A stretch of DNA of 64,000 nucleotides. Origin: Amoebidium appalachense (lineage: Eukaryota > Ichthyosporea). Shown piece after piece: positions 1 through 8,387 of this stretch. The first letter of the stretch is position 1, and each line of letters starts with the position of its first letter. Location: contig CAVNZM010000013.1 of the NCBI GenBank assembly GCA_963693365.1, forward strand, positions 6,572,001 to 6,636,000, read 5' to 3'. The notes beneath the pieces were generated by a model, which saw only the letters and a list, made by a program, of their open reading frames with translations, ran no database searches and was not told where the DNA came from. Position numbers and translations under genes: made by a program.

Positions 1-211
1 GTGTATTCGGTTCTTGGGCCTATTAGGTTTTCCATGTCATAGTTGTGTGGACACAATGTCTTTGATGTAGCAACTCCTGGAAAAACACACATACGCTTCC
101 AAAACAATCCAGAATACTATTCTGCCTGTTAGGGACACAGAAATCGCTGGTGTGATCCTGTTTGGGGAGGTCCTAGAGCTGGTTGTGTTTATTTATTTGG
201 GGTCTGCAGAT

Positions 212-940
212 ATGAACCGGCCGGTGGAAAAGAGGGTGCTGTCCAACCCCGAGGAACTGCAAGCCTTTGTCAACGACCCAACGTGGTTTCATCCCGCCGC
301 GCTCGTTGCGGGTGGGGTCGAGACCCGAGCACTGGGTGTAGTCCGCATCGTCTACCCAGAGCCGCCCGACTTTGCGGACGAATTCGGCACCATTCGCAGG
401 GGCAGGAGGTCGGTGCTGACTGCCCCACTCAGGTTTGTGTGCAAGCACACGGACTTCTCCGATTCCTGGTATGACCCTCCGCGGGTGACGGCCGACGGCC
501 GCGCAACGGGCTTCTGGGGGTTTGTTATTGATGCGGGGGGTGACTGGGTTGATGACAAGCTGCTCATGGTGACGTACAGCGCTGCACTGAATGTCTTTCA
601 GTGGATGGTGGTCTTTAACCATCCGCCGGATTGGGTAGAAGTCATGCCCTACTACACAGAGACCCCCACCTTGATCTTTGAGCGCCCGCTCCCCGGTGTC
701 CCCACACTCGCACAGACAGTGTCCGTTGGGCTCATCCGAAACATGGCAGCCGAGCCCCATGTGCACAGCCGCTTCGGGATCCACAGAGGCTTATCGGCCG
801 GGCTGGAGCAGTTGCTGTCCCATGAGGCCATCCAGACCATGCTAGGCTTCGGCAACACGCTCTACGGGCTGCTCGGCATCACCCCCGAGGGGGCTGCGTA
901 CATGGGCACCACCGACTGGCCCATCGACTACAGCGAGTGA
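212..940 (+). CDS. Hypothetical protein of the virus-like block, 242 aa
   Basis: An intronless frame of 242 codons, starting at the ATG after a T-rich stretch (ttatttatttgg). An upstream in-frame start at 152 is possible but less likely, because the 212 ATG follows the spacing seen at neighbouring genes. The protein is Pro- and Trp-rich and mostly beta-like in character, with no signal peptide, no convincing membrane helix and no motif I recognise. The C-terminus is acidic (ends WPIDYSE). High third-position GC and a sustained open frame argue that it is coding. It stands next to a convergent nuclease-like gene on the other strand, separated by a G-rich repeat module. I do not assign a function; a structural or regulatory protein of the element is only a guess. 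Confidence 0.55.
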   Translation: MNRPVEKRVLSNPEELQAFVNDPTWFHPAALVAGGVETRALGVVRIVYPEPPDFADEFGTIRRGRRSVLTAPLRFVCKHTDFSDSWYDPPRVTADGRATGFWGFVIDAGGDWVDDKLLMVTYSAALNVFQWMVVFNHPPDWVEVMPYYTETPTLIFERPLPGVPTLAQTVSVGLIRNMAAEPHVHSRFGIHRGLSAGLEQLLSHEAIQTMLGFGNTLYGLLGITPEGAAYMGTTDWPIDYSE

Positions 941-1441
941 GGCCCTGCGCGTGGGGGGCTGTGGGGGGCTGTGGGGGGCTGGGGTGGGTGGGGGCGCGGG
1001 TGCCTTGTGAGCGCGTGAGCGCGTGTGCCTCGCGCGCGGATAAATTGGCTATTCACGCGCTTGTGCGCGCGCACGGGGCCTGGGGGCCTGGGGGTTCGTG
1101 TGCCCCTTTTATACCTGCACACCGCTTGACGTTGCCCATTGACAATCACACCTCGCACCGACCTGGTCAGTGCGGCGTGGGTGGCTGGGGGGGGCTGGGG
1201 GGGGCTGGGCGGGGCTGCCGTGGCTGGGGGTGCCTCGTCTGCCTCGCGTGCCTCGCATGCCTCGCGCGCAGAACGGCTGTGTGTGGTGTGTGTGTGTGTG
1301 CCCGTGTGCCTCGCCTGCCGCGCATGCCTCGCGTGCCTCGCGCCGGGTGTGTTCGTGCTTCCTTTATTGTTCCTCGTGTGCCCCCCACAGCCCCCCACAG
1401 CCACCCCCAGCCACCCGCGCCCCGGGGGAGGTGTCACGCCA
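941..1441. repeat. G-rich/GCCTCGC repeat module, copy 1
   Basis: Begins with repeated ggggggctgtgg units, then a block starting cccattgacaatcacac, a ggctgggg-rich part, a run of gcctcgc(g/a)tg heptamer-like units, a cctttattgttcctcgtgtg block and a ccccccacagcc block. The same ordered blocks recur at 1890-2150 on the other side of the small minus-strand gene, so this is one copy of a direct repeat. I see no gene in it; open frames here are by-products of the repeats. Confidence 0.75.
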
Positions 1442-1867
1442 TCAACGCCCGGACTTCCGAGCCTCTGGCGTAGCGGCGGGTGCCGTGTGCACGGGTGGCG
1501 GGGCACTGTGAGGCCCAACCGGAAACAGCCCGTACAGGATGTCCTCCTCGCACGTCACCATGATCTCGTGCTTGTCCATGATCCTCATGGCGTGCGCGAT
1601 GGTTTCGGCGGGCACGGGCGGGCCGTGGTTGAACAGGTGCACGCGCATCTCCTTGTCGGGGTGGAAGTGGTGGTTCGCCAGCACGTTCGCCATGGCGGTC
1701 TTCCAGTCGGCCAGCTGCTCGACCTGGACGATCTGGTGGTCCGTCAGCACGTCGATGCGCCCGACCTTGGTGAGCGTGTCCTCGACGCCTTCCAGCCGGT
1801 CGGCCAGCTCGTATACGACCATGTTCCGTGCAAACTCAAGCTCGGTGTCCGTCATCACATACCGCAC
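1442..1867 (-). CDS. PD-(D/E)XK-like family protein, short, active-site residues lost
   Basis: About 141 aa (137 if started at the second Met). It aligns end to end with the nuclease-like domain of the genes at 2249-2914, 6008 and 6895: the GRIDVLTD segment, the following strand, the DWK helix and the RVHLF strand all match. The family pattern is D-x8-E-x-K followed by Q. Here the first Asp is kept, but Glu is Gln, Lys is Glu (QVEQ in place of EVKR) and the later Gln is Asn. It is therefore probably not a nuclease, and may be a DNA-binding or decoy paralogue. It lacks the C-terminal domain of the long members and ends in a Pro/Ala-rich tail. It lies between two direct-repeat modules, suggesting a cassette that was duplicated. 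Confidence is good for family membership and low for role. Confidence 0.7.
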   Translation of the reverse strand: MRYVMTDTELEFARNMVVYELADRLEGVEDTLTKVGRIDVLTDHQIVQVEQLADWKTAMANVLANHHFHPDKEMRVHLFNHGPPVPAETIAHAMRIMDKHEIMVTCEEDILYGLFPVGPHSAPPPVHTAPAATPEARKSGR

Positions 1868-2248
1868 ACATAAAATTCGCGTGCCGCCCCAACCGGGTTA
1901 CCCATTGACAATCACACATCGCACTTTCGACCTTGTGTGTGCGCCCGACAATGTTGCGGCGCGTGGGGGGCTGGGGGTGGCTGGGCGGGGCTGCCGTGGC
2001 TGGGGGTGGCTGGGGCGCGGGTGCCTCGCCTGCCTCGCGTGCCTCGCGTGCCTCGCGCGCGTGGTGGTTCCGGTGTTTCCTTTATTGGTTCCTCGTGTGC
2101 CCCCCACAGCCACCCCCAGCCACCCAGGGCCCCGGGGGGGGGGGGTGCTCACCCCTCGCATGCCTCGCATGCCTCGCATGCCTCGCGCGCCTCGCGCGCC
2201 TCGCGGGGTGGGGTGTGTGTGCGTTTGTGTGTTTCTTCTCGGACAACT
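1868..2248. repeat. G-rich/GCCTCGC repeat module, copy 2
   Basis: Second copy of the module at 941-1441: acccattgacaatcacac, ggctgggggtgg units, gcctcgcgtg units, cctttattggttcctcgtgtg and ccccccacagcc in the same order, followed by a longer gcctcgc array up to about 2205. No gene is seen. It separates two minus-strand paralogues and is a candidate shared 5'/3' regulatory or recombination region. Confidence 0.75.
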
Positions 2249-2914
2249 CTAATTTGCCATGATCTTGCTATACACTATCTTGTGGGCACGGGTGTGTCTG
2301 CCAGGTTTCCCTATAGAGACACGCTCTCCTGCGGGAACAAACGACGACCCGCCCAAAACCCGTGTCAGCACCGTTCCCAGTCTCTTGATTCCCACCTCGC
2401 AATCGTCCAACATATTTATATCAGCCCATTGCCGCATGCAACCGGCCATCCCCGATGTCGTAACCCAGGTCCCATTCTCGATACCAAAGCTGTGTGTTCC
2501 GCGTGCGCCTGTCGCTATGTCCTTTAGAAAGTGTATTTCGTTCGACTCCTGTGCCCTCTCCGTTGGTTTTGTCCGGGTTGTGCAGATGCCCCCGTGACAC
2601 CCCCAAATTAGCCGCAGAGTGTCGGGCTCCACCGTCACAAACACCCCAAGAGATTCTATGGTCTCAACGGCAACCCTATAAACCTCGATGGATGCGTAAC
2701 CAAACAGGTGCACACGAGCCTGTCGACCAGGGTAGAAGCGTTGGTACGCCTGCACCTGTCCAAGCGCAGCCTTCCACTGTGCCACACGCTTGACCTCGAT
2801 GATCTGCGTGTCCGTGAGCAGGTCGATTCGGCCGGCTGGCGTGACCACTTCGCACTTCCCCCCCTCAATCCTGGCTAACCGATCTCTGACCGACGCTTCA
2901 TCATACGATGCCAT
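2249..2914 (-). CDS. PD-(D/E)XK nuclease-like protein with helicase-type C-terminal domain
   Basis: 221 aa from the Met of MASYDE (an adjacent upstream ATG at 2917 is equally possible). Residues 1-110 form a restriction-fold-like domain: E17, D31 in GRIDLLTD, E40 and K42 in IIEVK, and Q53 in the GQVQAY helix give the classical D-ExK-Q set. Residues about 125-221 (starting IHFLKD, with WVTTSGM and KRLGTVL) match the C-terminal domain of the helicase at 3569-5092 and of the gene at 6008, probably a winged helix. The upstream sequence carries the TTTTTTTGTACCCTA element. The gene diverges from the helicase gene and mirrors the gene at 6008. Likely role (inferred): nicking or resolving nuclease, or DNA-binding partner, in replication of the element. 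Confidence 0.75.
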   Translation of the reverse strand: MASYDEASVRDRLARIEGGKCEVVTPAGRIDLLTDTQIIEVKRVAQWKAALGQVQAYQRFYPGRQARVHLFGYASIEVYRVAVETIESLGVFVTVEPDTLRLIWGCHGGICTTRTKPTERAQESNEIHFLKDIATGARGTHSFGIENGTWVTTSGMAGCMRQWADINMLDDCEVGIKRLGTVLTRVLGGSSFVPAGERVSIGKPGRHTRAHKIVYSKIMAN

Positions 2915-2917
2915 CAT

Positions 2918-2937
2918 AATAGGGTACAAAAAAACAT
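2918..2937 (-). promoter_or_regulatory. Start-proximal promoter-like element
   Basis: Read on the minus strand this is TTTTTTTGTACCCTATTATG directly abutting the ATG. It is nearly the same as the element before the gene at 6008 and similar to the one before the helicase, the best evidence that the three share expression control. Confidence 0.5.
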
Positions 2938-3544
2938 GACTCGTCTTTATATTATAAGCCAGTCGGGGTGTTATGAGTCCGATATAACACCAATCACAAC
3001 AACACCACCGACACACCACCAACCTACCCAAGTTACCACCAACCTACCAACAGTAATCGCGATTTGATTAGTAGAATTAGACCCAAACGTCGATTTCACT
3101 TATAAATAGTAGGTTGGGTAGGTTCAGTGGGTTGTTTTGGGGTTGAGTCGAGCTGGGGCAAAAACAAACGAACACCAACGATGTGTGTTTGGAGGGGCCC
3201 CTCCGAGAACCTACCCAACCTACCGAAGTTACCAAACCCCCCAACAACCAATGAAATACGCCCGTTAAACCAAGAAACCAATCGGATGGCTTTGTTTAAA
3301 CGTTTGCGCAAAACCCAAGCTACCACCAAGTGGCCGAAGTTACTGAAAGGAAGCTGGCGATCACTTATGCGAAAGTATCTTCGAGAACGAAACTCGATAA
3401 GCACGCGATGTCTTTGACACTGCCCCCACTGCCACCGATTCGCGTAGCGGTACATGCAGCGCCTCTCCAAACAACATGTGCACAGAAAATATGTTATCCC
3501 CCCCCCCCACACCCCTCTTGCCCCGGTGCGTGTTGGGGTCGCGC
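2938..3544. other. Divergent intergenic region upstream of helicase
   Basis: Between the divergent nuclease-like and helicase genes. It carries short direct and inverted copies of accaacctaccc/gggtaggttggt at about 3015-3050, 3105-3125 and 3205-3235, and a C-run at 3498-3510. Short open frames exist on both strands but none has recognisable composition or motif. The inverted copies of the CCTACCC motif between two divergent replication-type genes make it a candidate origin or shared operator. Confidence 0.35.
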
Positions 3545-3568
3545 AGATATTTTCTATACCGTATCATA
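3545..3568 (+). promoter_or_regulatory. Start-proximal promoter-like element of helicase gene
   Basis: ATATTTTCTATACCGTATC lies right before the helicase ATG and resembles the TATTTTGTACCCTA element of the gene at 6008. It supports choosing the start at 3569 over upstream Met codons. Confidence 0.45.
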
Positions 3569-5092
3569 ATGGACACGTCCGACTCAGCTATGTACTTTAC
3601 AGATGTGGATCAGCATGCCGTGGAACAGATAAGCAGAAAGCGGTTTGAGGCTTTTGAGTACTTGGGACCAGACGCCTTTATGGGGCTTCGTATGAACCCA
3701 GCCACATGTGACAGTCGAGAATGGACCAGAGAGCAGGTGGAAATGTTCATCGGCGCAAATGTCGCACACATCGCCGGTACAACAATGTTTGTGCTTAAAA
3801 CATACGATCACGAATTGGGTGTGCACGTTGCAAAGATAGTGAGCAAGCAAGAGATCTTTGCGACCCTGTCGTTGTTCTCGTTCCGACAACCAGTAGACAG
3901 AAGTGGTAAAACCGCGAAGCCCCAGCCTCCAATTAATGGCACCGAAATACTCAAGACTACCGCAATCCCAATATATACCAAGATCATTTTTGACCCCTCA
4001 GATCCTGACCCCAAAACACAAGCACGCAAACCAACCAACATAGATCCCGTGTACCGGCCGTACAACATATACAGAGGTTTGCGCATCAAGTATGACCCGG
4101 AGTATGGTCTGCGGGATGATCTCACACGTCTCTTCAAGGAGCACGCGTTCAAAGTGCTTTGCAACGGCCGAGCAGAGGAGTATAACTATCTGCGGACATG
4201 GGTTTGTCATCTGTTCCAATATCCTGCAAACAAACCAGGGACTGCACTTCTCTTTGTATCAGAGCAGGGAACAGGAAAGAATGTGTGGTGGCAAGCCATC
4301 ATGGATATCATTTCGCCAGAGTACTACGCATATGTCATCCATAGAGAACACATGTCGGGGAAGTTCAACCAACACCTTGCAAACAAAATCCTGGTGTTGT
4401 GCGACGAAGTAACATGGGGCGGATCACATGAAACAAACAACCTCATGAAAGCGCGCATCACTCAGCCGACTATGATGCTTGAGAAGAAGGGATGTGATGC
4501 CATCAACACAAACTCATATGAGAGATATGTGGTGTTGTCCAACGAGGACTGGCCTGTGAGAGTGGAAACGAGTGACAGGCGCTGGGCCTGCTTTGGAGTG
4601 AGCCCCGAACGCATTGGAGACCACGAGTATTTCGAGCGGTTTGTCATATACCACAGACAGCCCGAGGTGTTGAAAGCCATATACCACGACTTCATGAACG
4701 AGCCCTGTGTTCCACATACCATGCCGCGCCCCATTGACAACGACACAAAACTAAATATCAAATCAATCAGTCGTAGTGATGAGGCACAATTCTTGAAGGA
4801 TCTCATTGCTCACAAAAACGGGTGTGAAAACTTTACCTTCATTCATGACGGATGCTCTGTAATACCTTCAGGTCTTTTCCAACTATTTCGGGAATGGCAC
4901 ACGATGAACGCACGTGACACCAAAACTCCCAGCTTACGCACTTTTGGAAGTTCTATGAGGAAAATCCTGGGAAGGCCCAAGACAACACTTGCAGCGAAGA
5001 TCTGCACGTGGCCACTCCACCCACCTATAACAGGAACTTCGGGCAGGGCTGACTGCTACACCATATGTGCCCAAGCTATATCCAAGGTCTGA
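3569..5092 (+). CDS. Superfamily 3 (DUF5906/D5-like) replicative helicase
   Basis: 507 aa. The core matches the DUF5906 branch of SF3 helicases, typical of viruses, phages and plasmids. Walker A is EQGTGKN at residues 232-238, followed by the FNQHLAN segment. Walker B has D279-E280 in VLCDEV, followed by WGGSHE. Then come the E-K-K-G-C-D segment and sensor Asn325 in LSNED, then a DRRW/arginine-finger-like stretch. Residues about 404-507 (AQFLKD, SGLFQLFREW, LRTFGSSMRKILG) form a C-terminal domain also found in the nuclease-like proteins at 2249 and 6008. The N-terminal 170 residues show no primase motif that I can see. Expected role: ATP-driven origin melting or unwinding during replication of the element. 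The frame is intact with no introns, and the protein is of usual length for this group, so it may be recently functional. Confidence 0.88.
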   Translation: MDTSDSAMYFTDVDQHAVEQISRKRFEAFEYLGPDAFMGLRMNPATCDSREWTREQVEMFIGANVAHIAGTTMFVLKTYDHELGVHVAKIVSKQEIFATLSLFSFRQPVDRSGKTAKPQPPINGTEILKTTAIPIYTKIIFDPSDPDPKTQARKPTNIDPVYRPYNIYRGLRIKYDPEYGLRDDLTRLFKEHAFKVLCNGRAEEYNYLRTWVCHLFQYPANKPGTALLFVSEQGTGKNVWWQAIMDIISPEYYAYVIHREHMSGKFNQHLANKILVLCDEVTWGGSHETNNLMKARITQPTMMLEKKGCDAINTNSYERYVVLSNEDWPVRVETSDRRWACFGVSPERIGDHEYFERFVIYHRQPEVLKAIYHDFMNEPCVPHTMPRPIDNDTKLNIKSISRSDEAQFLKDLIAHKNGCENFTFIHDGCSVIPSGLFQLFREWHTMNARDTKTPSLRTFGSSMRKILGRPKTTLAAKICTWPLHPPITGTSGRADCYTICAQAISKV

Positions 5093-5422
5093 CCCCATTC
5101 TTTTTCTCCTGATATTCTCATTATGTTCTCATTATACTAATTAGCATAATGGGAACATAAGGGGATAATCATTGGATAATTGTCACGTGTTAATTAACAA
5201 GAACCAATCAAACTCAAGCTTGTTAACTCTACTACTATAAATGGCTAATTAATAAGGGGATAAGGAGAATAAGGGGGTGGTTTAAGCTATGGGGGTTGCA
5301 GCCTTTGGTGTCATTTCATTGGCTAACATGGGGGGGGATGCCTTTGCAAAATGGTCTGAAGTATCCCCTTATTCAGCATACCCCTTACGGAGGTGTATTT
5401 TTTCTTTCCTACTTATGAGAGG
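5093..5422. other. AT-rich intergenic region and promoter of zinc-finger gene
   Basis: A short imperfect repeat (tctcattat) and AT-rich sequence follow the helicase stop. There is a TATAAAT-like stretch near 5235 and repeated aaggggat/aagggggtgg. The last 31 bases (5392-5422, starting ggtgtatttttt) match the 31 bases before the gene at 6895 in length and in the ggtgtatttttt and tat-agg parts, so they look like a shared promoter. Confidence 0.45.
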
Positions 5423-5887
5423 ATGTATTCAGCGTTTCTGTGTGAGTGGGAGACCTGTGGGAGACCCTTCGAGAGCAACGCAGCCCTCCAGCGACATCGT
5501 CTTACGCACACGGGTCAGAGGCCACATGTATGCCCTTGGCCTGGATGTTTCAGGGGGTTTACACAACGTTCTACTTTGGAGCTTCATTATCGGCTGCACA
5601 CTGGGGAACTTCCTTTTCAGTGTGACTGGGAGGGATGCAAGGCCTCGTTCAGATGTAAGAGTAAGCTGAAGATGCATCAACGAAACCATGCAGAGACGGG
5701 GACTTATAAATGTACATGGGATGGATGCGAGGCCAGTTTCAATACCAGAGATGCCATCAACACTCACATCAATCGGCATACGGGAGAACGGCCATACAAA
5801 TGTAAAGAGCCAGGATGCTCTGCCTCATATCGCCAGAGGGCGAGCCTTGCATATCATGTTCGTCATCACCATAATAAACCCAAATGA
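5423..5887 (+). CDS. Five-finger C2H2 zinc-finger protein
   Basis: 154 aa starting MYSAFLCEW. Five consecutive fingers of the GLI/Zic/TFIIIA type (C-x4-C-x12-H-x3-4-H), with linkers close to HTGERPY, fill the whole protein: Cys pairs CEWETC, CPWPGC, CDWEGC, CTWDGC and CKEPGC. Such proteins bind DNA in a sequence-specific way. Nothing else is fused to it, so it is probably a small transcription or replication-origin binding factor. It lies 330 bp after the helicase on the same strand, in the centre of the mirror-symmetric nuclease cassette. An upstream in-frame Met at 5393 would add ten residues, but the promoter-like spacing favours 5423. Confidence 0.85.
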   Translation: MYSAFLCEWETCGRPFESNAALQRHRLTHTGQRPHVCPWPGCFRGFTQRSTLELHYRLHTGELPFQCDWEGCKASFRCKSKLKMHQRNHAETGTYKCTWDGCEASFNTRDAINTHINRHTGERPYKCKEPGCSASYRQRASLAYHVRHHHNKPK

Positions 5888-6007
5888 ACAAATCATGTCT
5901 TGTGACCTTTTTTCTACTCAAGATGGAAACTTCTCAAAGTGCTGTCCATCGACACGGTCTCTGCAATGATGCACTTGCCCGCTGAATATTTTGTACCCTA
6001 GTACACG
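5888..6007 (+). promoter_or_regulatory. Short spacer with start-proximal element
   Basis: Positions 5985-6007 contain AATATTTTGTACCCTA seven bases before the ATG at 6008, almost identical to the element before the paralogue at 2914 (minus). The remainder of the spacer shows nothing notable. Confidence 0.5.
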
Positions 6008-6692
6008 ATGGCCACCTACAACGACGCGTTTGTCAGCGACAAATTGGCACGGATTGAAGGTGGGAAACGCGAAGTGGTGACCCCCGCGGGCCGCATCGAC
6101 CTGCTCACAGACACGGACATCATCGAGGTCAAGCGCGCACCGCAGTGGAAGGCCGCACTCGGACAGGTGCAGGCGTACATGAAGTACTACCCGAGCCACC
6201 GACCACGGGTCCATCTGTTCGGCTATGCGTCAGCAGACGTGTTCAAGGTGGCCATCCAAACAATGTCAGACTTTAATATATGTGTGACGGTGGAACCTGA
6301 CACGATGCAGCTTGTGTGGGGAAACCGACCAACTGCTACGCCCTCCAGGCCACAGGCGTGGTTCTGTTTCGGTGGAGGTACAGTTCTTGAAGGACGTGGC
6401 CAACGGATACGGTGTTGCAGCATCACAACTGGCGGAAGGGGGGATGTGGGTGACGACTGGCGGGATGCTGGAACTGATGCGCACCTGGGCGAGCACAAGG
6501 GGAACGGGTACGGAAATTCGGGTGGGATCCAAAAGGTTGGGTTCGTGCCTCAAAAAGGTCCTTGGGGAGCGCAGCTGGGTCTACTCGAATATGGTGAAAA
6601 TAGGGAACCCCACATCGGAAACAACTATGGGGTATCGATTCGACAGAGACAAGGTCCTGAACTTTGAGAACAGCGGCCAGGCCGACGAATAG
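6008..6692 (+). CDS. PD-(D/E)XK nuclease-like protein with helicase-type C-terminal domain, frameshifted
   Basis: The first 110 codons encode the nuclease-like domain with the complete set E17, D31 (GRIDLLTD), E40 and K42 (IIEVK), Q53 (GQVQAY) and the RVHLF strand. The matching C-terminal domain (VQFLKD, WVTTGGM, KRLGSCLKKVLG) is present, but in the +1 frame, from about 6340 to the stop at 6690-6692. Comparison with the intact paralogue at 2249-2914 places the shift between about 6335 and 6380. If the first frame were simply read on, it would continue to 6667 with an unrelated tail. Options are a real one-base indel (decaying gene), programmed +1 frameshifting, or an assembly error. The original product was probably about 227 aa with the same role as its mirror paralogue. 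Confidence 0.75.
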
Positions 6693-6863
6693 GGCGACCA
6701 CATGCAGCACGCGCACGCCCGGGCGCGTGTGCGTCTGGAATCCATCAAACCCATGAACGGTAAAAAATGGGGGAAGCTCCGCGCGCGTACAATGCGCTGG
6801 CTGGCGAAACAGTCAAAGCCTGGTGTGGGGGGCTATTTTTAGGGATACCGGGTGTCTGTGTAT

Positions 6864-6894
6864 GGTGTATTTTTTATTCGCACACTGTTATAGG
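6864..6894 (+). promoter_or_regulatory. ggtgtatttttt promoter-like element
   Basis: Thirty-one bases starting ggtgtatttttt and ending ataggATG, with the same length and ends as the element before the zinc-finger gene at 5423. Confidence 0.45.
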
Positions 6895-7251
6895 ATGTCT
6901 GCGGTAGGCTACGACGAGGCGTTCGTGCGCGAGCGACTGGCCGAGCTCGAGGACGGGGTGTGCGGGGTGCCCACACGGGCCGGCCGGATCGACGTGCTGA
7001 CGAGCACGCAGGTCATCGAGGTCCAGCGCGCGTCGCAGTGGAAGACGGCGATCGGAAACGTGCTCGCATACAGCCACTACTACCCCGACCGCCAACCGCG
7101 GATCCACCTGTTCGACTATGCGCCGGCAGACGTGTACAGGATTGCCGTGCAAACCATCACGTCGCTCAACATCACGCTTACAACCGAAGAGGACACGTTG
7201 CAGCTGATTTGGGGGGACGACGCGGGCAAAGACGTAAAAGACGAAAAATAA
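6895..7251 (+). CDS. PD-(D/E)XK-like family protein, short, lysine lost
   Basis: 118 aa starting MSAVGYDEAF. It aligns along its whole length with the nuclease-like domain of the genes at 2914 (minus) and 6008: GRIDVLTS keeps the Asp (D33) and VIEVQ keeps Glu42, but the catalytic Lys is Gln44 and the helix Gln is Asn (GNVLAY). The protein ends with an acidic/lysine tail after LIWGDD and lacks the C-terminal domain of the long members. It is the outermost gene on the right of the mirror arrangement, matching the short, catalytically altered gene at 1442-1867 on the left. Probably not an active nuclease; DNA binding or regulation of the active paralogues is an inference. The stop is followed by AAATAAATAAAG, a possible polyadenylation signal. 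Confidence 0.75.
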   Translation: MSAVGYDEAFVRERLAELEDGVCGVPTRAGRIDVLTSTQVIEVQRASQWKTAIGNVLAYSHYYPDRQPRIHLFDYAPADVYRIAVQTITSLNITLTTEEDTLQLIWGDDAGKDVKDEK

Positions 7252-7377
7252 ATAAAGAAGCCATGGGCAAAAAGTCAAAGCAGCGCAGAGTTGGCCAATA
7301 AACGGTCAAAGCTAGCGCGAAGTAGTGAATATTCAACGAAGCTAGCGCACACGGTAATAGCGCTCATGACCCTACTC

Positions 7378-7411
7378 TCAAACAACACAGGTGCAAGCGC
7401 ACGCATATCCC

Positions 7412-7465
<54 letters not shown>

Positions 7466-7583
7466 GCGCCCGGTGATAGCGCTGATGACCCATCTCTCCA
7501 ACAACACATGTGCAAGCGCACGGTGATTGCGCTCACGACCCTACTCTCAAACAACACAGGTGCAACTTGAAGCGCACGCATTC

Positions 7584-7635
<52 letters not shown>

Positions 7636-7724
7636 GCGCCCGGTGATAGCGCTGATGACCCATCTCTCCAACATGCGCTCATGACCCTACTCTCAAACAA
7701 CACAGGTGCAAGCGCAAGCATTGC

Positions 7725-7755
<31 letters not shown>

Positions 7756-7853
7756 ACACACACACAAAGCGCCCGGTGATAGCGCTGATGACCCATCTCT
7801 CCAACATGCGCTCATGACCCTACTCTCAACAACACAGGTGCAAGCGCAAGCAT

Positions 7854-7899
<46 letters not shown>

Positions 7900-8174
7900 A
7901 CACACAAAGCGCCCGGTGATAGCGCTGATGACCCATCTCTCCAACATGCGCAAGCATTGGGCCCCCCCCCCCCCCCCCCCCCCACCCACCCACCCCCCCC
8001 CCACCCCCCCACACACGTACAAACACAAAGCGCCCGGTGATAGCGCTCATGCCCCTTCTCTCACACAACACATGTGGAAGCGCCCGGTGATAGCGCTCAT
8101 GAGCCTACACTCAAACATAACAGGTGCAACCACACGCATTGCCCCCCACCCCCCCCCCCCCCCCCCCCACCCCC

Positions 8175-8223
<49 letters not shown>

Positions 8224-8352
8224 ACACACGCACAAACACAAAGCGCCCGGTGATAGCGCTCATGCCTCTTCTCTCACACAACACATGTGGAAGCGCCCGG
8301 TGATAGCGCTCTTGCGCCTACTCTCAAACATAACAGGTGCAAGCACACGCAT

Positions 8353-8387
<35 letters not shown>

